Source of the DNA: Lachnospiraceae bacterium
Lineage (GTDB): Bacteria > Bacillota > Clostridia > Lachnospirales > Lachnospiraceae
DNA length: 54,737 nt
NCBI GenBank assembly: GCA_017392525.1
Contig: JAFOVD010000017.1
Location: 1-54,737 of the forward strand
Direction: 5' to 3'
Made by a program: the position numbers and the translations under genes
Shown: piece by piece, positions 27,966 through 35,745 of the stretch
Position numbering within the stretch: the first letter of the stretch is position 1
How the letters are laid out: each line of letters opens with the position of its first letter
The notes under the pieces: generated by a model
Databases searched by the model: none
What the model saw: the letters and a program-made list of their open reading frames with translations, nothing else
What the model was told of the DNA's origin: nothing

Positions 27966-28859
27966 TTATATGCGTCCTACGAAGCGACCGGAGGCTCCGC
28001 ACGGCAGAACCAATCCATTGTCAGAGACCGGAAGTCCAACTTCATGAGATTCTACATTTCCCGGGAACTTCTTAAGTGCAGTCGAAATCATATAGGTAAG
28101 AACTGCAGGCTGAAGTCCTGTGGTATAAGAATTTACAAGGAAGAACAGTGGCTCCTCTTTCAATAACTGAGATGCAAGGCAAATCAGTTCATAGATAGAT
28201 TCTTCAATCTTCCAGATTTCTCCCTTTGGCCCTCTACCATAAGAAGGCGGATCCATAATAATTCCATCATAATGATTGCCACGACGAATCTCGCGTTCTA
28301 CAAACTTCTTGCAATCATCTACAAGCCATCGAATCGGGGCATCTCCCAGTCCTGATGAAACTGCATTTTCTTTAGCCCATGTGACCATACCCTTAGACGC
28401 ATCCACATGCGTTACACTTGCGCCAGCCGCTGCCGCAGCAATTGTAGCTCCACCAGTATATGCAAAGAGATTCAATACCTTAATTTCCTTATCCGGATTC
28501 TGTTTCTTCTTATTAGAAATAAGCTCTGAAAACCAATCCCAGTTTGTTGCCTGTTCCGGGAACAGACCAGTATGTTTAAAACTAAAAGGTTTCAAATTAA
28601 AAGTGAGCTGCTTTCCAATCTTAAGATCATAATGGATACTCCACTCCTGAGGCAAATCGAAAAATTCCCATTCACCGCCGCCCTTCTTGCTTCGATGATA
28701 ATGTGCATTCAACTTCTTCCAGTTTTTATTCTTCTTCGGTGTTGACCAAAGGACCTGTGGATCCGGACGGAGCAGATTATATCGGCCCCAACGTTCCAGC
28801 TTCTCACCATCTGCGCAATCAATCACTTCATAATCTTTCCATCTATCTGCAATCCACAT
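27966..28859 (-). CDS. Class I SAM-dependent methyltransferase, RlmI/RlmK-like
   Basis: 297 aa. The C-terminal two thirds form a Rossmann methyltransferase (VLNLFAYTGGATIAAAAAGA is motif I, HVDASKGMVTWAKENAV motif II) with the catalytic-site motif DPPSYGRG. These features match the rRNA large-subunit methyltransferase family (PF10672 type; RlmI/RlmK relatives), so methylation of 23S rRNA is likely, but the PUA domain of RlmI is absent. Lies between corA and the S10 leader, ending next to the long palindrome. Confidence 0.82.
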   Translation of the reverse strand: MWIADRWKDYEVIDCADGEKLERWGRYNLLRPDPQVLWSTPKKNKNWKKLNAHYHRSKKGGGEWEFFDLPQEWSIHYDLKIGKQLTFNLKPFSFKHTGLFPEQATNWDWFSELISNKKKQNPDKEIKVLNLFAYTGGATIAAAAAGASVTHVDASKGMVTWAKENAVSSGLGDAPIRWLVDDCKKFVEREIRRGNHYDGIIMDPPSYGRGPKGEIWKIEESIYELICLASQLLKEEPLFFLVNSYTTGLQPAVLTYMISTALKKFPGNVESHEVGLPVSDNGLVLPCGASGRFVGRI

Positions 28860-28871
28860 AATTTCTTCCTT

Positions 28872-29813
28872 TTATAACATCTTTCTTTTTCGTAATACGA
28901 CCATGGAAATAATACACAGAACCAAAGTACCCAGACAGATCAATCCGAATCCATATGGTGTCTTAGAAAGTGGCATCCATTCAGACGCTACATTCATTCC
29001 CCAAAGTCCGGAAATAATTGTTGGTATTGACATTACAATCGTAATTGCTGCCAAATACTTCATTGCATTATTTAATCGATTGTTAATCACTGTCGATAAA
29101 AGCTCTCGTGTACCATTGATAATATCACGATAAATCTGTGTCATCTCAATCGCCTGTTTATTTTCAATAATTACATCTTCCAACAATTCCTGGTCCTCTT
29201 CGTACTGTCGAAGACGGCCATATCTTGTCAATCGATCCAATACCACTCCATTCGCACGAAGTGATGTCGCGAAGTATACCAGATTGGATTCCAATTCATG
29301 AAGATCAATCAAATCTACATCTTCTGTATTCTCATTGATTCTCTCTTCAATCTCTGTACGCTTTCTATCCACCGATCGAAGCAAGCTCTGATACACCATA
29401 CTTGCATTGTAAAGGATTTGATAAGTAAAACGCATACGCTTCTTTGTTGAAAAATCGCGAATGCGCTGCTCCAAAAACGTACGAAGGACTGCAGTTTCTT
29501 CGGTACAAACCGTAACCACTGCATCATCTGTTAAAATAATACCCAATGGAATTGTTGTATAACTGTGACGATTATTACGAACTTCAGCTGATGGAATATC
29601 CACCAGAATTAAAGTGTAATCGTCCTCCAAATTGATTCGTGATGTTTCCTCATCATCGAGTGCGGCGCGAATATCCGCGATGTCAATGTTATATCGCTCA
29701 CTCACATCCGTACACTCTTCCAGAGTTGGCATCGTAAGTTTGATCCAGCAACCTTCTTCCGGCATTTCTAATTCATGCAGAATCCGGTCATCTGTTCTGT
29801 AGATATTAATCAT
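28872..29813 (-). CDS. corA: CorA-family divalent metal ion transporter
   Basis: 313 aa. A cytosolic N-terminal domain and long helices lead to two C-terminal membrane segments. The first ends in the signature GMN (ISGLWGMNV) that forms the selectivity filter; a charged loop (SEWMPLSKTPYG) and the second helix follow, closing with basic RKRK. Family members move Mg2+, Co2+ or Ni2+ as pentamers. Preceded by a strong promoter and a structured leader with a small ORF (29865-29939), so expression is probably controlled after transcription starts. Confidence 0.9.
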   Translation of the reverse strand: MINIYRTDDRILHELEMPEEGCWIKLTMPTLEECTDVSERYNIDIADIRAALDDEETSRINLEDDYTLILVDIPSAEVRNNRHSYTTIPLGIILTDDAVVTVCTEETAVLRTFLEQRIRDFSTKKRMRFTYQILYNASMVYQSLLRSVDRKRTEIEERINENTEDVDLIDLHELESNLVYFATSLRANGVVLDRLTRYGRLRQYEEDQELLEDVIIENKQAIEMTQIYRDIINGTRELLSTVINNRLNNAMKYLAAITIVMSIPTIISGLWGMNVASEWMPLSKTPYGFGLICLGTLVLCIISMVVLRKRKML

Positions 29814-29830
29814 GCTATTCTCCTATTCCT

Positions 29831-29878
29831 CCCGGGAACGCCCAAGAGAAACAATCGCATGATCCTATTTTGTCATGC
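29831..29878 (-). promoter_or_regulatory. Hairpins in the corA leader
   Basis: On the transcript GCATGA/TCATGC (29878-29873 with 29862-29857) forms a stem whose loop holds the stop codon of the leader ORF. CTTGGG/CCCGGG with a CGTT loop (29846-29831) then forms a second stem immediately before the corA ribosome binding site AGGAG. Together they look like translation-coupled control. Confidence 0.5.
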
Positions 29879-29939
29879 AGTGCACCCTACGAACGAACCC
29901 GTACATACTTTTCGGTTTACTTGACGCGTCACCGTCCAT
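29865..29939 (-). CDS. Small leader ORF before corA (24 codons)
   Basis: ATG at 29939 with GAGGTG 6 nt upstream, TAG at 29867-29865. The 24-residue basic peptide starts MDGDASSKPK and ends RRVHCMTK. It lies wholly in the corA leader, within 60 nt of the predicted transcript start. Its good ribosome binding site and the stop codon in a hairpin loop suggest that it is translated. I know of no relative. It could instead be a chance frame. Confidence 0.45.
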   Translation of the reverse strand: MDGDASSKPKSMYGFVRRVHCMTK

Positions 29940-30001
29940 AGAATTCACCTCTTTCTTCTGTAAAACATCTAAATATATTGGCTCTCTTTGAACCACATTT
30001 T

Positions 30002-30030
30002 ATACTATCTCCTGAAGTACCCATTGTCAA
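30002..30030 (-). promoter_or_regulatory. Promoter of corA
   Basis: On the minus strand TTGACA (30025-30030), 17 bases, TAGTAT (30002-30007). Transcript start expected near 29995, giving a leader of about 180 nt before corA. Confidence 0.8.
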
Positions 30031-30046
30031 CCCACTAAAACAAAGA

Positions 30047-30077
30047 AAAGGGATAGCACACTATCTGCTATCCCTTT
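30047..30077 (-). terminator. Terminator of a small transcription unit
   Basis: A 12-bp perfect stem (AAAGGGATAGCA and complement) with a 7-base loop is followed on the minus strand by TTTTCTTTGTTTT. It ends whatever is transcribed from the 30083-30433 region and insulates corA. Confidence 0.85.
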
Positions 30078-30082
30078 CAAAC

Positions 30083-30276
30083 CTACTTCGGTCCAAGTAA
30101 ATTTTGACCACTTTTTATTCGAAGCTCAGCTAAATTCGCTTCCCTTCTCTGATATTCCTCATTCTGCTCCGTTGATATTTCCAAATCGCTCACACTCATA
30201 GGAGCTCGATTTCCCTGAAATCTCCGTTCTTTCCTCTTCGTCGCGCCTTCTCCTAAACACGACGAAGAGGTATGAG
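30083..30276 (-). pseudogene. Open frame continuing the small membrane peptide after a frameshift
   Basis: In the +1 frame relative to the peptide at 30282, a stretch of about 65 codons runs RERLDQAHTSSSCLGEG, then TKRKERRFQ, and from an internal ATG at 30199 MSVSDLEISTEQNEEYQRRE to a TAG at 30083-30085, six bases before the terminator stem. It has no good ribosome binding site of its own. If the GAGAGAG tract at about 30286-30293 had one more GA, the peptide and this tail would form one protein of about 90 aa. A hairpin (30233-30270, 13 bp) lies inside it. Confidence 0.35.
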
Positions 30277-30281
30277 CTTGA

Positions 30282-30359
30282 TCAAGCCTCTCTCAAAGAT
30301 CCATACAGACACAAGCCCATCCAACAGAATGCGATGCATAAAACTAGAATAGCCTTCAT
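30282..30359 (-). CDS. Small membrane peptide (25 aa)
   Basis: ATG at 30359 preceded by AAGGGGG, TGA at 30284-30282. The peptide MKAILVLCIAFCWMGLCLYG plus SLREA is one hydrophobic segment with three cysteines and a charged end, like a single-pass small membrane protein or signal anchor. A TATAAT at 30428-30433 and a palindrome at 30488-30509 lie upstream, and a terminator follows the unit. Function unknown. It may be the N-terminus of a longer, frameshifted protein. Confidence 0.5.
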   Translation of the reverse strand: MKAILVLCIAFCWMGLCLYGSLREA

Positions 30360-30427
30360 ATCTTTTACCCCCTTAGTAAAATATACATTATATAGTTCTT
30401 TATAAGTCTTGATACATTACATGTTTC

Positions 30428-30433
30428 ATTATA
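30428..30433 (-). promoter_or_regulatory. -10 element of the small peptide unit
   Basis: TATAAT on the minus strand, with only GAGTTG at the -35 position 17 bases upstream. Such a poor -35 fits a promoter that needs an activator; the palindrome at 30488-30509 is centred about 65 bases upstream of the -10 element. Confidence 0.45.
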
Positions 30434-30487
30434 ATCGACTTCAACCCCTACAACTCATCGAATGTTGCATAAAAACTCGGTCGCGAT

Positions 30488-30509
30488 ATTGTATATATTT
30501 AAATACAAT
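30488..30509. promoter_or_regulatory. 22-bp near-palindrome, copy 1
   Basis: ATTGTAT, 8 bases, ATACAAT. It matches the copy upstream of ptsH (32649-32670) in 20 of 22 positions, including the spacer, so it is likely a binding site for the same regulator. It lies upstream of the small peptide unit and downstream of the ptsI terminator. Confidence 0.6.
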
Positions 30510-30528
30510 TTATACTTGCAATAAAAAA

Positions 30529-30560
30529 GAACCACGTTCCATCTAGGTAGAACGCGGTTC
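30529..30560 (-). terminator. Terminator after ptsI
   Basis: GAACCGCGTTC pairs with GAACGTGGTTC (one G-T pair) around a 10-base loop and is followed on the minus strand by TTTTTTATTG. A clear intrinsic terminator ending the ptsHI transcript. Confidence 0.92.
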
Positions 30561-30573
30561 CTAATCATCTTAA

Positions 30574-32193
30574 TTATTTTGAAAGATCTGTTGTACGGAT
30601 CTTTTCTCTTACAGCTAAGATTCTTGATGGGCTTACAGAAAGCTCATCAACACCCATTCTAAGGAATGTTTCTGTAAGAGTTGTGTCAGCACCAAGCTCA
30701 CCGCAGATACCAACCCAAGCGCCACCCTTGTGACCATTTTCGATCGTCATCTGGATTGCCTTAAGTACTGCTGGGTGATGTGCGTCATTGAATCTTTCAA
30801 GCTTTGGATTCTGACGGTCACATGCAAGTGTGTACTGTGTTAAATCGTTTGTACCGATAGAGAAGAAATCAACTTCCTTACCAAGTTCTTCACTCATAAG
30901 AACAGCAGCTGGAGTTTCGATCATGATACCCTGTTCTACGTTACCGTATGGGATACCTGCATCATCTAATTCCTTCTTAACTTCTGCTACGATAGCCTTG
31001 ATTTCATGTACTTCATCTACAGAGATGATCATTGGATACATGATAGAAATGTTACCGTAGTAACTAGCACGGAAAATAGCTCTTAACTGAGTCTTGAAGA
31101 TTTCCGGCTGAGTTAAGCAGATACGGATAGCTCTGTAACCCAATGCTGGATTTTCTTCATTTCCAAGGCTGAAGTAATCAACCTGCTTATCAGCACCGAG
31201 ATCAAGTGTACGGATGATAACTTTCTTACCAGCCATATTCTCAGCTACTGTACGGTAAGCCTTGAACTGTTCTTCCTCTGTTGGGAAGTCATTTGAACCT
31301 AAGTATAAGAACTCAGAACGGAAAAGACCGATTCCGCCTGCATCATTCTTAAGTACGTCAGCTACATCACCAACGCCACCGATATTTGCATAGAGGTTAA
31401 TCTTCTTACCATCAAGAGTAACATTTTCCTTACCACGAAGTTCAAGAAGAAGTCTTGCCTTCTCTTCGTCAGCGCGCTTCTTTTCTTCGTATACCTTAAG
31501 TGTTTCTTCATCTGGTTCGATGATTAACTTACCTTCATATCCATCAACAATTGCAAACTTACCATTTACATCATCACTATAATCGATACCGATAAGTGCT
31601 GGGATGTTCATAGTACGTGCAAGAATTGCTGTATGTGAATTTGTAGAACCATGTCTAGTAACAAAAGAAAGTACTAAAGACTTATCTAACTGTACTGTTT
31701 CAGATGGAGCAAGGTCATCAGCCACCAAGATAACTGGTTCTGAAGAATCAATTCCACCTTCTTCTGCACCCTGAAGCACAGAAACAACACGGTTGGAAAT
31801 ATCCTTAACATCCGCTGCTCTTGCGCGCATGTAATCATCATCCATAGCTGCAAACATCTCGGAGAAGTTATCTCCTGTTGTTGCAACAGCAAATTCAGCA
31901 TTGATGCCCTGTGAACGAATCATGTTCTCGATAGATTCAATATAATCAAGATCATCAAGCATCATCTGATGTACATCAAAAATCTGAGCGTTTGCTTCGC
32001 CCACTTCCTTCATTGCTTTTTCATAGAGGCCCTTTAACTGTGCTTTAGCAGTTTCTTTAGCCCCTTCAAATCTCTTTACTTCAGCTTCAACGTCATCAAT
32101 CTTTGTACGTTTAACAACGTTTTCACCCTTGTTATAAATAGACAGCTTGCCGATAGCAATACCGCCGAAAACGCTTTTTCCCTGTAATTCCAT
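30574..32193 (-). CDS. ptsI: Phosphoenolpyruvate-protein phosphotransferase (Enzyme I)
   Basis: 539 aa. Takes the phosphate from PEP and hands it to HPr. The active histidine lies in RHGSTNSHTAILARTMNIPA near residue 190 (the usual GGRTSHTAI is modified before the SH). The PEP-binding barrel has GIGLFRSEFLYL, EENPALGYRAIRICL, MIETPAAVLMSEEL, FFSIGTNDLTQYTLACDRQN and the active cysteine in GICGELGAD. Follows ptsH by 43 bp. Confidence 0.96.
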   Translation of the reverse strand: MELQGKSVFGGIAIGKLSIYNKGENVVKRTKIDDVEAEVKRFEGAKETAKAQLKGLYEKAMKEVGEANAQIFDVHQMMLDDLDYIESIENMIRSQGINAEFAVATTGDNFSEMFAAMDDDYMRARAADVKDISNRVVSVLQGAEEGGIDSSEPVILVADDLAPSETVQLDKSLVLSFVTRHGSTNSHTAILARTMNIPALIGIDYSDDVNGKFAIVDGYEGKLIIEPDEETLKVYEEKKRADEEKARLLLELRGKENVTLDGKKINLYANIGGVGDVADVLKNDAGGIGLFRSEFLYLGSNDFPTEEEQFKAYRTVAENMAGKKVIIRTLDLGADKQVDYFSLGNEENPALGYRAIRICLTQPEIFKTQLRAIFRASYYGNISIMYPMIISVDEVHEIKAIVAEVKKELDDAGIPYGNVEQGIMIETPAAVLMSEELGKEVDFFSIGTNDLTQYTLACDRQNPKLERFNDAHHPAVLKAIQMTIENGHKGGAWVGICGELGADTTLTETFLRMGVDELSVSPSRILAVREKIRTTDLSK

Positions 32194-32236
32194 AATATCT
32201 CCTTACTAAAATTTCTCAGGTTTATATTATTTTATC

Positions 32237-32494
32237 TTACAGATTTTCCTTTAAGAAAGCTTCAAGAGAAGCGATAGCTTCATCTTCATTTTCTCCATCA
32301 CACTTTAATGTGATTTCCTGACCCTGCTTTACACCAAGGCTCATTACACCAAGAATTCTCTTAGCATCTACTTCCTTACCATCCTTAGCAATTGTTACAT
32401 TACAAGCAAAGTTAGCTGCTTCCTTTACGAAAAGACCTGCTGGTCTAGCATGCATACCCTGTGGATCTGTGATTGTGTAAGTGATTTCTTTCAT
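32237..32494 (-). CDS. ptsH: Phosphocarrier protein HPr
   Basis: 85 aa from the ATG at 32494 (MKEITYTITDPQGMHARPAG); a 19-codon extension to 32551 is not HPr. GGAG lies 10 nt upstream. His15, the phosphate carrier, and Arg17 are present. The regulatory site normally Ser46 is Arg (DAKRILGVMSLG), so HPr kinase cannot modify this protein there. Follows fruA after about 260 bp that hold a weak terminator, its own promoter and the 22-bp palindrome. Confidence 0.95.
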   Translation of the reverse strand: MKEITYTITDPQGMHARPAGLFVKEAANFACNVTIAKDGKEVDAKRILGVMSLGVKQGQEITLKCDGENEDEAIASLEAFLKENL

Positions 32495-32594
32495 TTTAAA
32501 ATCTCTCCTTCTAAATAAATAGTAATTGTGCGTATCGCACCCCCGTATCAATTCATTCCGCTTCCCACGGCAGAATGCTCCCTTAGTATGTTAC

Positions 32595-32622
32595 ATTATA
32601 CCAATTTTTTCCCAGATGTCCT
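32595..32622 (-). promoter_or_regulatory. Promoter of ptsH-ptsI
   Basis: Extended -10 TGGTATAAT (TATAAT at 32595-32600) with AGGACA (32617-32622) 16 bases upstream. Start expected near 32588. The weak -35 and the upstream palindrome centred near position -71 suggest activation. Confidence 0.6.
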
Positions 32623-32648
32623 ACTATTTTCTCAAAAAATTAGCAGAA

Positions 32649-32670
32649 ATTGTATTTATTTGAATACAAT
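32649..32670. promoter_or_regulatory. 22-bp near-palindrome, copy 2
   Basis: ATTGTATT, 6 bases, AATACAAT: an 8-bp perfect inverted repeat upstream of the ptsH promoter, nearly identical to 30488-30509. The spacing to the promoter resembles class I sites of Crp/Fnr-type activators. The regulator is unknown. Confidence 0.6.
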
Positions 32671-32712
32671 CCCATCTCCCCAGAGATATTTTATCCCTTA
32701 GAACCTAGCAAA

Positions 32713-32734
32713 AGCCCCACTTCGCAGTGGAGCT
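32713..32734 (-). terminator. Weak terminator after fruA
   Basis: AGCTCCAC pairs with GTGGGGCT (one G-T pair) around a 6-base loop and is followed by TTTTGC on the minus strand. It lies 20 bp past the fruA stop. Probably a partial terminator that separates fruRKA from ptsHI. Confidence 0.55.
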
Positions 32735-32754
32735 TCGGCTAGTTTGAGTTAGAA

Positions 32755-34797
32755 TTACATCTGATCTGCGTCTTTCTTGAGCATGCCAAGCATGAAACAA
32801 GTAATTGCAGAACCGATGAGCCAGGAAACAATGTAAAGTAATGGTTTTCCTACTGTAGCGAATACGAATACACCACCATGAGGAGCCATTAATGTACATC
32901 CGAAGATTGCACTAAGCATACCGGCTACACCTGCACCAACAAGTGTACAAGGAATAACACGTCCAGGATCAGCAGCAGCAAATGGGATTGCACCTTCTGT
33001 GATGAAAGACATAGCCATAACTACGTTAGAAACCTTTGTTTCTCTTTCAGCAGCTGTAAACTTCTTAGGGAAGAACCAGCAAGCAAGAGCGATTCCAAGT
33101 GGAGGTACCATACCACCAACCATTACGGATGCCATTGCGATGTAGCAAGCCTGAACCTGAGGATCTGACTGTGCTGCACCATCTGCTACATATGTTGCTG
33201 CCTGAGCTAACATACCTGTACCAAATACATAAGCAGCCTTGTTAATTGGGCCACCCATATCAATTGCCATCATTGCTCCAAGTAAGAGACCCATAAGCCA
33301 TAACATACCGGAGTTAGAAATTGATGTTAACATTGCGCTAAGTCCTGTATTAACCACACCGATTAATGGGTTTAAGATGAAGCACATTACAACACCAACG
33401 ATGAAAATACCACCAAGTGGATAAATAAGTGTAGGCTTAATACCTTCTAATGATTCAGGAAGATTCTTAGTAATCTTCTTTAACCAAAGTACTACAAAAC
33501 CTGCAAGGAAACCGGCAGCGATACCGCCTAAGAAACCGGATACTGTATTACCACTGTTTTCGCCAACAAATGCGAAGTTCTTAACGAAAGCAGCGAATCC
33601 GCCAACTTTGTCCCAAGAGTAATCAGCAATTGCTGCATTACCGTTTGTAGCAAGTAAACCACCTGCAAAACCAACTGCAAGTCCAGGACGGTCAGCAATT
33701 GAGTAAGCGATGTAACCAGCAAGTACAGGAACCATAAGTCCCATTGCCAAACCACCTACATACTTTAAGAAAGCGGAGATAGGAGTTGCGGAACCAAATG
33801 ATCCACCAACTTCACCATATCCCATAAGTGTATCAAGTAAGAATGCAAGTGCAATCATGATACCTCCACCAATAACGAATGGAAGCATATGAGAAACACC
33901 GCTCATCAGATGAGTATAAATCTGATGTCCTACAGAACCTGATGCTGTATTTTCAGACTTCATTTCTGTTGTTCCCCCTTTAGCTGTATAAACAGGCGCA
34001 TTTCCAGAAACAGCTTTTTTAATCAGTTCATCTGCTTTACCAATACCGTCAGCAACCTGAACTTCAACAAGCTTTTTACCTGCGAAACGATCCATAGGTA
34101 CTTTTGTATCTGCTGCAACAATTACGCCCTTTGCGTTCTTGATTTCTGCATCAGTAAGTACATTCTTAGCACCGCCTGAGCCACGAGTTTCAACCTTAAT
34201 CTTAATACCCTGAGCCTTTGCTGCCTTTTCAAGGGCTTCAGCTGCCATATAAGTATGCGCGATACCTGTTGGGCAAGCTGTAACAGCAACTACATCGTAG
34301 CCATCTGAGCTTCCTGTCTTAGCCTTCTCTGCATTAATCTTATCTGCTTCTGCTTCATCTATTGCAGCTAAGAAGGCTTCCTTGCTAGGAGCATTCTTTA
34401 ATGTGTTAACGAATTTTTCATCCATTAATAATGTTGACAGACGACTAAGTACTTCAAGATGTACATTGTCCTCTGTATTTGGTGCCGCAATAAGGAAAAT
34501 CAGATGTACTGGCTGTCCATCCAGCGCATCATATTCGACACCATCTTTTAAAACCATTGCTGCAAGTCCAGGTGCCTTAACTGCTCCTGACTTACAATGT
34601 GGGATTGCAATGCCATCCCCAATTCCTGTGGTACTCTCTTCTTCACGTGCAAACACACCTTTTAAATATGTTTCACGATCGGAAATGTTACCGCGTTTCA
34701 TCATGAGGTCTACCATCTTATTGATGACATCCTCTTTGCCGGTAGCCTGACCATTCAGGTCAATGCTGTCTGCTACTAGCAAATCTCTTACTCTCAT
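32755..34797 (-). CDS. fruA: Fructose PTS transporter subunit IIABC
   Basis: 680 aa from the ATG at 34797 (AGGTGG 7 nt upstream). Imports fructose as fructose-1-phosphate. Order: IIA (about 1-145; active histidine in GIAIPHCKSGAV), IIB (about 170-265; active cysteine in VTACPTGIAHTYMAAEALEK), a short linker, and IIC (about 305-680) with roughly eight or more membrane helices, including GFLGGIAAGFLAGF and AIDMGGPINKAAYVFG. All three domains complete. Directly follows fruK. Confidence 0.95.
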   Translation of the reverse strand: MRVRDLLVADSIDLNGQATGKEDVINKMVDLMMKRGNISDRETYLKGVFAREEESTTGIGDGIAIPHCKSGAVKAPGLAAMVLKDGVEYDALDGQPVHLIFLIAAPNTEDNVHLEVLSRLSTLLMDEKFVNTLKNAPSKEAFLAAIDEAEADKINAEKAKTGSSDGYDVVAVTACPTGIAHTYMAAEALEKAAKAQGIKIKVETRGSGGAKNVLTDAEIKNAKGVIVAADTKVPMDRFAGKKLVEVQVADGIGKADELIKKAVSGNAPVYTAKGGTTEMKSENTASGSVGHQIYTHLMSGVSHMLPFVIGGGIMIALAFLLDTLMGYGEVGGSFGSATPISAFLKYVGGLAMGLMVPVLAGYIAYSIADRPGLAVGFAGGLLATNGNAAIADYSWDKVGGFAAFVKNFAFVGENSGNTVSGFLGGIAAGFLAGFVVLWLKKITKNLPESLEGIKPTLIYPLGGIFIVGVVMCFILNPLIGVVNTGLSAMLTSISNSGMLWLMGLLLGAMMAIDMGGPINKAAYVFGTGMLAQAATYVADGAAQSDPQVQACYIAMASVMVGGMVPPLGIALACWFFPKKFTAAERETKVSNVVMAMSFITEGAIPFAAADPGRVIPCTLVGAGVAGMLSAIFGCTLMAPHGGVFVFATVGKPLLYIVSWLIGSAITCFMLGMLKKDADQM

Positions 34798-34827
34798 AGG
34801 AAACCCACCTTTCAAAATATATGTTGC

Positions 34828-35745
34828 TTATATATATGCTTTTCCCAACTGCTTCAACAATTCGGATACCCCATCCTTTGTTGCCAATTCTTCAGAAAAA
34901 GCGGAAGCACTACCTGTACAAACGCCCATATAGAACGCCTGCTCATAATCCTTGGAGTCAAGATATCCGGCCACAAATCCTGCCACCATAGAATCTCCCG
35001 CTCCAACGGAATTCATAACTGTACCCTTTGGAGGTTTGGACTGGAACACCTGTCCATCCTCTGTAACGAGAACTGCTCCCTCTCCCGCCATGGAAATAAG
35101 TACGTTTCTTGCACCCTTTTCCTGCATCTTCTTTGCGTAAGGAACAACCTCATCTCTTGTATTCAGTTCCACTCCGAAAATCTCACCCAACTCATGGTTG
35201 TTTGGTTTAATTAAGAATGGATGGTACTGAAGTACATTAACCAATAAATCGTTTGTAGCATCTACTACAATATCAAGCTTCTTATCTGAAAGATGCTTCA
35301 TAATATCCATGTACATGGAACTTGGCATTACGCTTGGAATTGATCCAGCCAATACCAACACATCTCCATCCTGAAGCTTATCAAGTTTTGCATATAATTC
35401 CTTGATATCAGCATCACTGATTGCCGGTCCCATACCGTTGATCTCAGACTCTTCATCCGATCTCAACTTGACATTGATTCTTGAGATTCCTTCCTTTACG
35501 GTAATGAAATCTGACTGAACGCCCTGTACATCCAGAAGTCTTGCGATTTCCTGTCCTGTAAAACCAGCCATGAATCCCAGCGCTGTTGACTGAAATCCCA
35601 AGTTCTTAAGAACCAGTGATACATTGATACCCTTTCCACCGGGATACATAATTTCTTTATTTGTACGATTAACTCTTCCCGGAGTGAAATGATCTACGGA
35701 TACAATGTAATCCAAGGACGGATTAAATGTTACTGTGTAAATCAC
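34828..35745 (-). CDS. fruK: 1-phosphofructokinase
   Basis: 305 aa, PfkB family. Converts fructose-1-phosphate to fructose-1,6-bisphosphate. MIYTVTFNPSLDYIVSVDHF start, GGKGINVSLVLKNLGFQSTA binding motif, and the C-terminal signature VMNSVGAGDSMVAGFVAGYL with catalytic aspartate. Its start follows the fruR stop directly. Adjacent fruA fixes the substrate as F1P rather than tagatose-6-phosphate. Confidence 0.94.
   Translation of the reverse strand: MIYTVTFNPSLDYIVSVDHFTPGRVNRTNKEIMYPGGKGINVSLVLKNLGFQSTALGFMAGFTGQEIARLLDVQGVQSDFITVKEGISRINVKLRSDEESEINGMGPAISDADIKELYAKLDKLQDGDVLVLAGSIPSVMPSSMYMDIMKHLSDKKLDIVVDATNDLLVNVLQYHPFLIKPNNHELGEIFGVELNTRDEVVPYAKKMQEKGARNVLISMAGEGAVLVTEDGQVFQSKPPKGTVMNSVGAGDSMVAGFVAGYLDSKDYEQAFYMGVCTGSASAFSEELATKDGVSELLKQLGKAYI

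Noticed and set aside
29814-29995. corA leader considered as an M-box (Mg2+) riboswitch
   Set aside because: I cannot find the conserved M-box core in it, and the leader is short with a translated-looking ORF.
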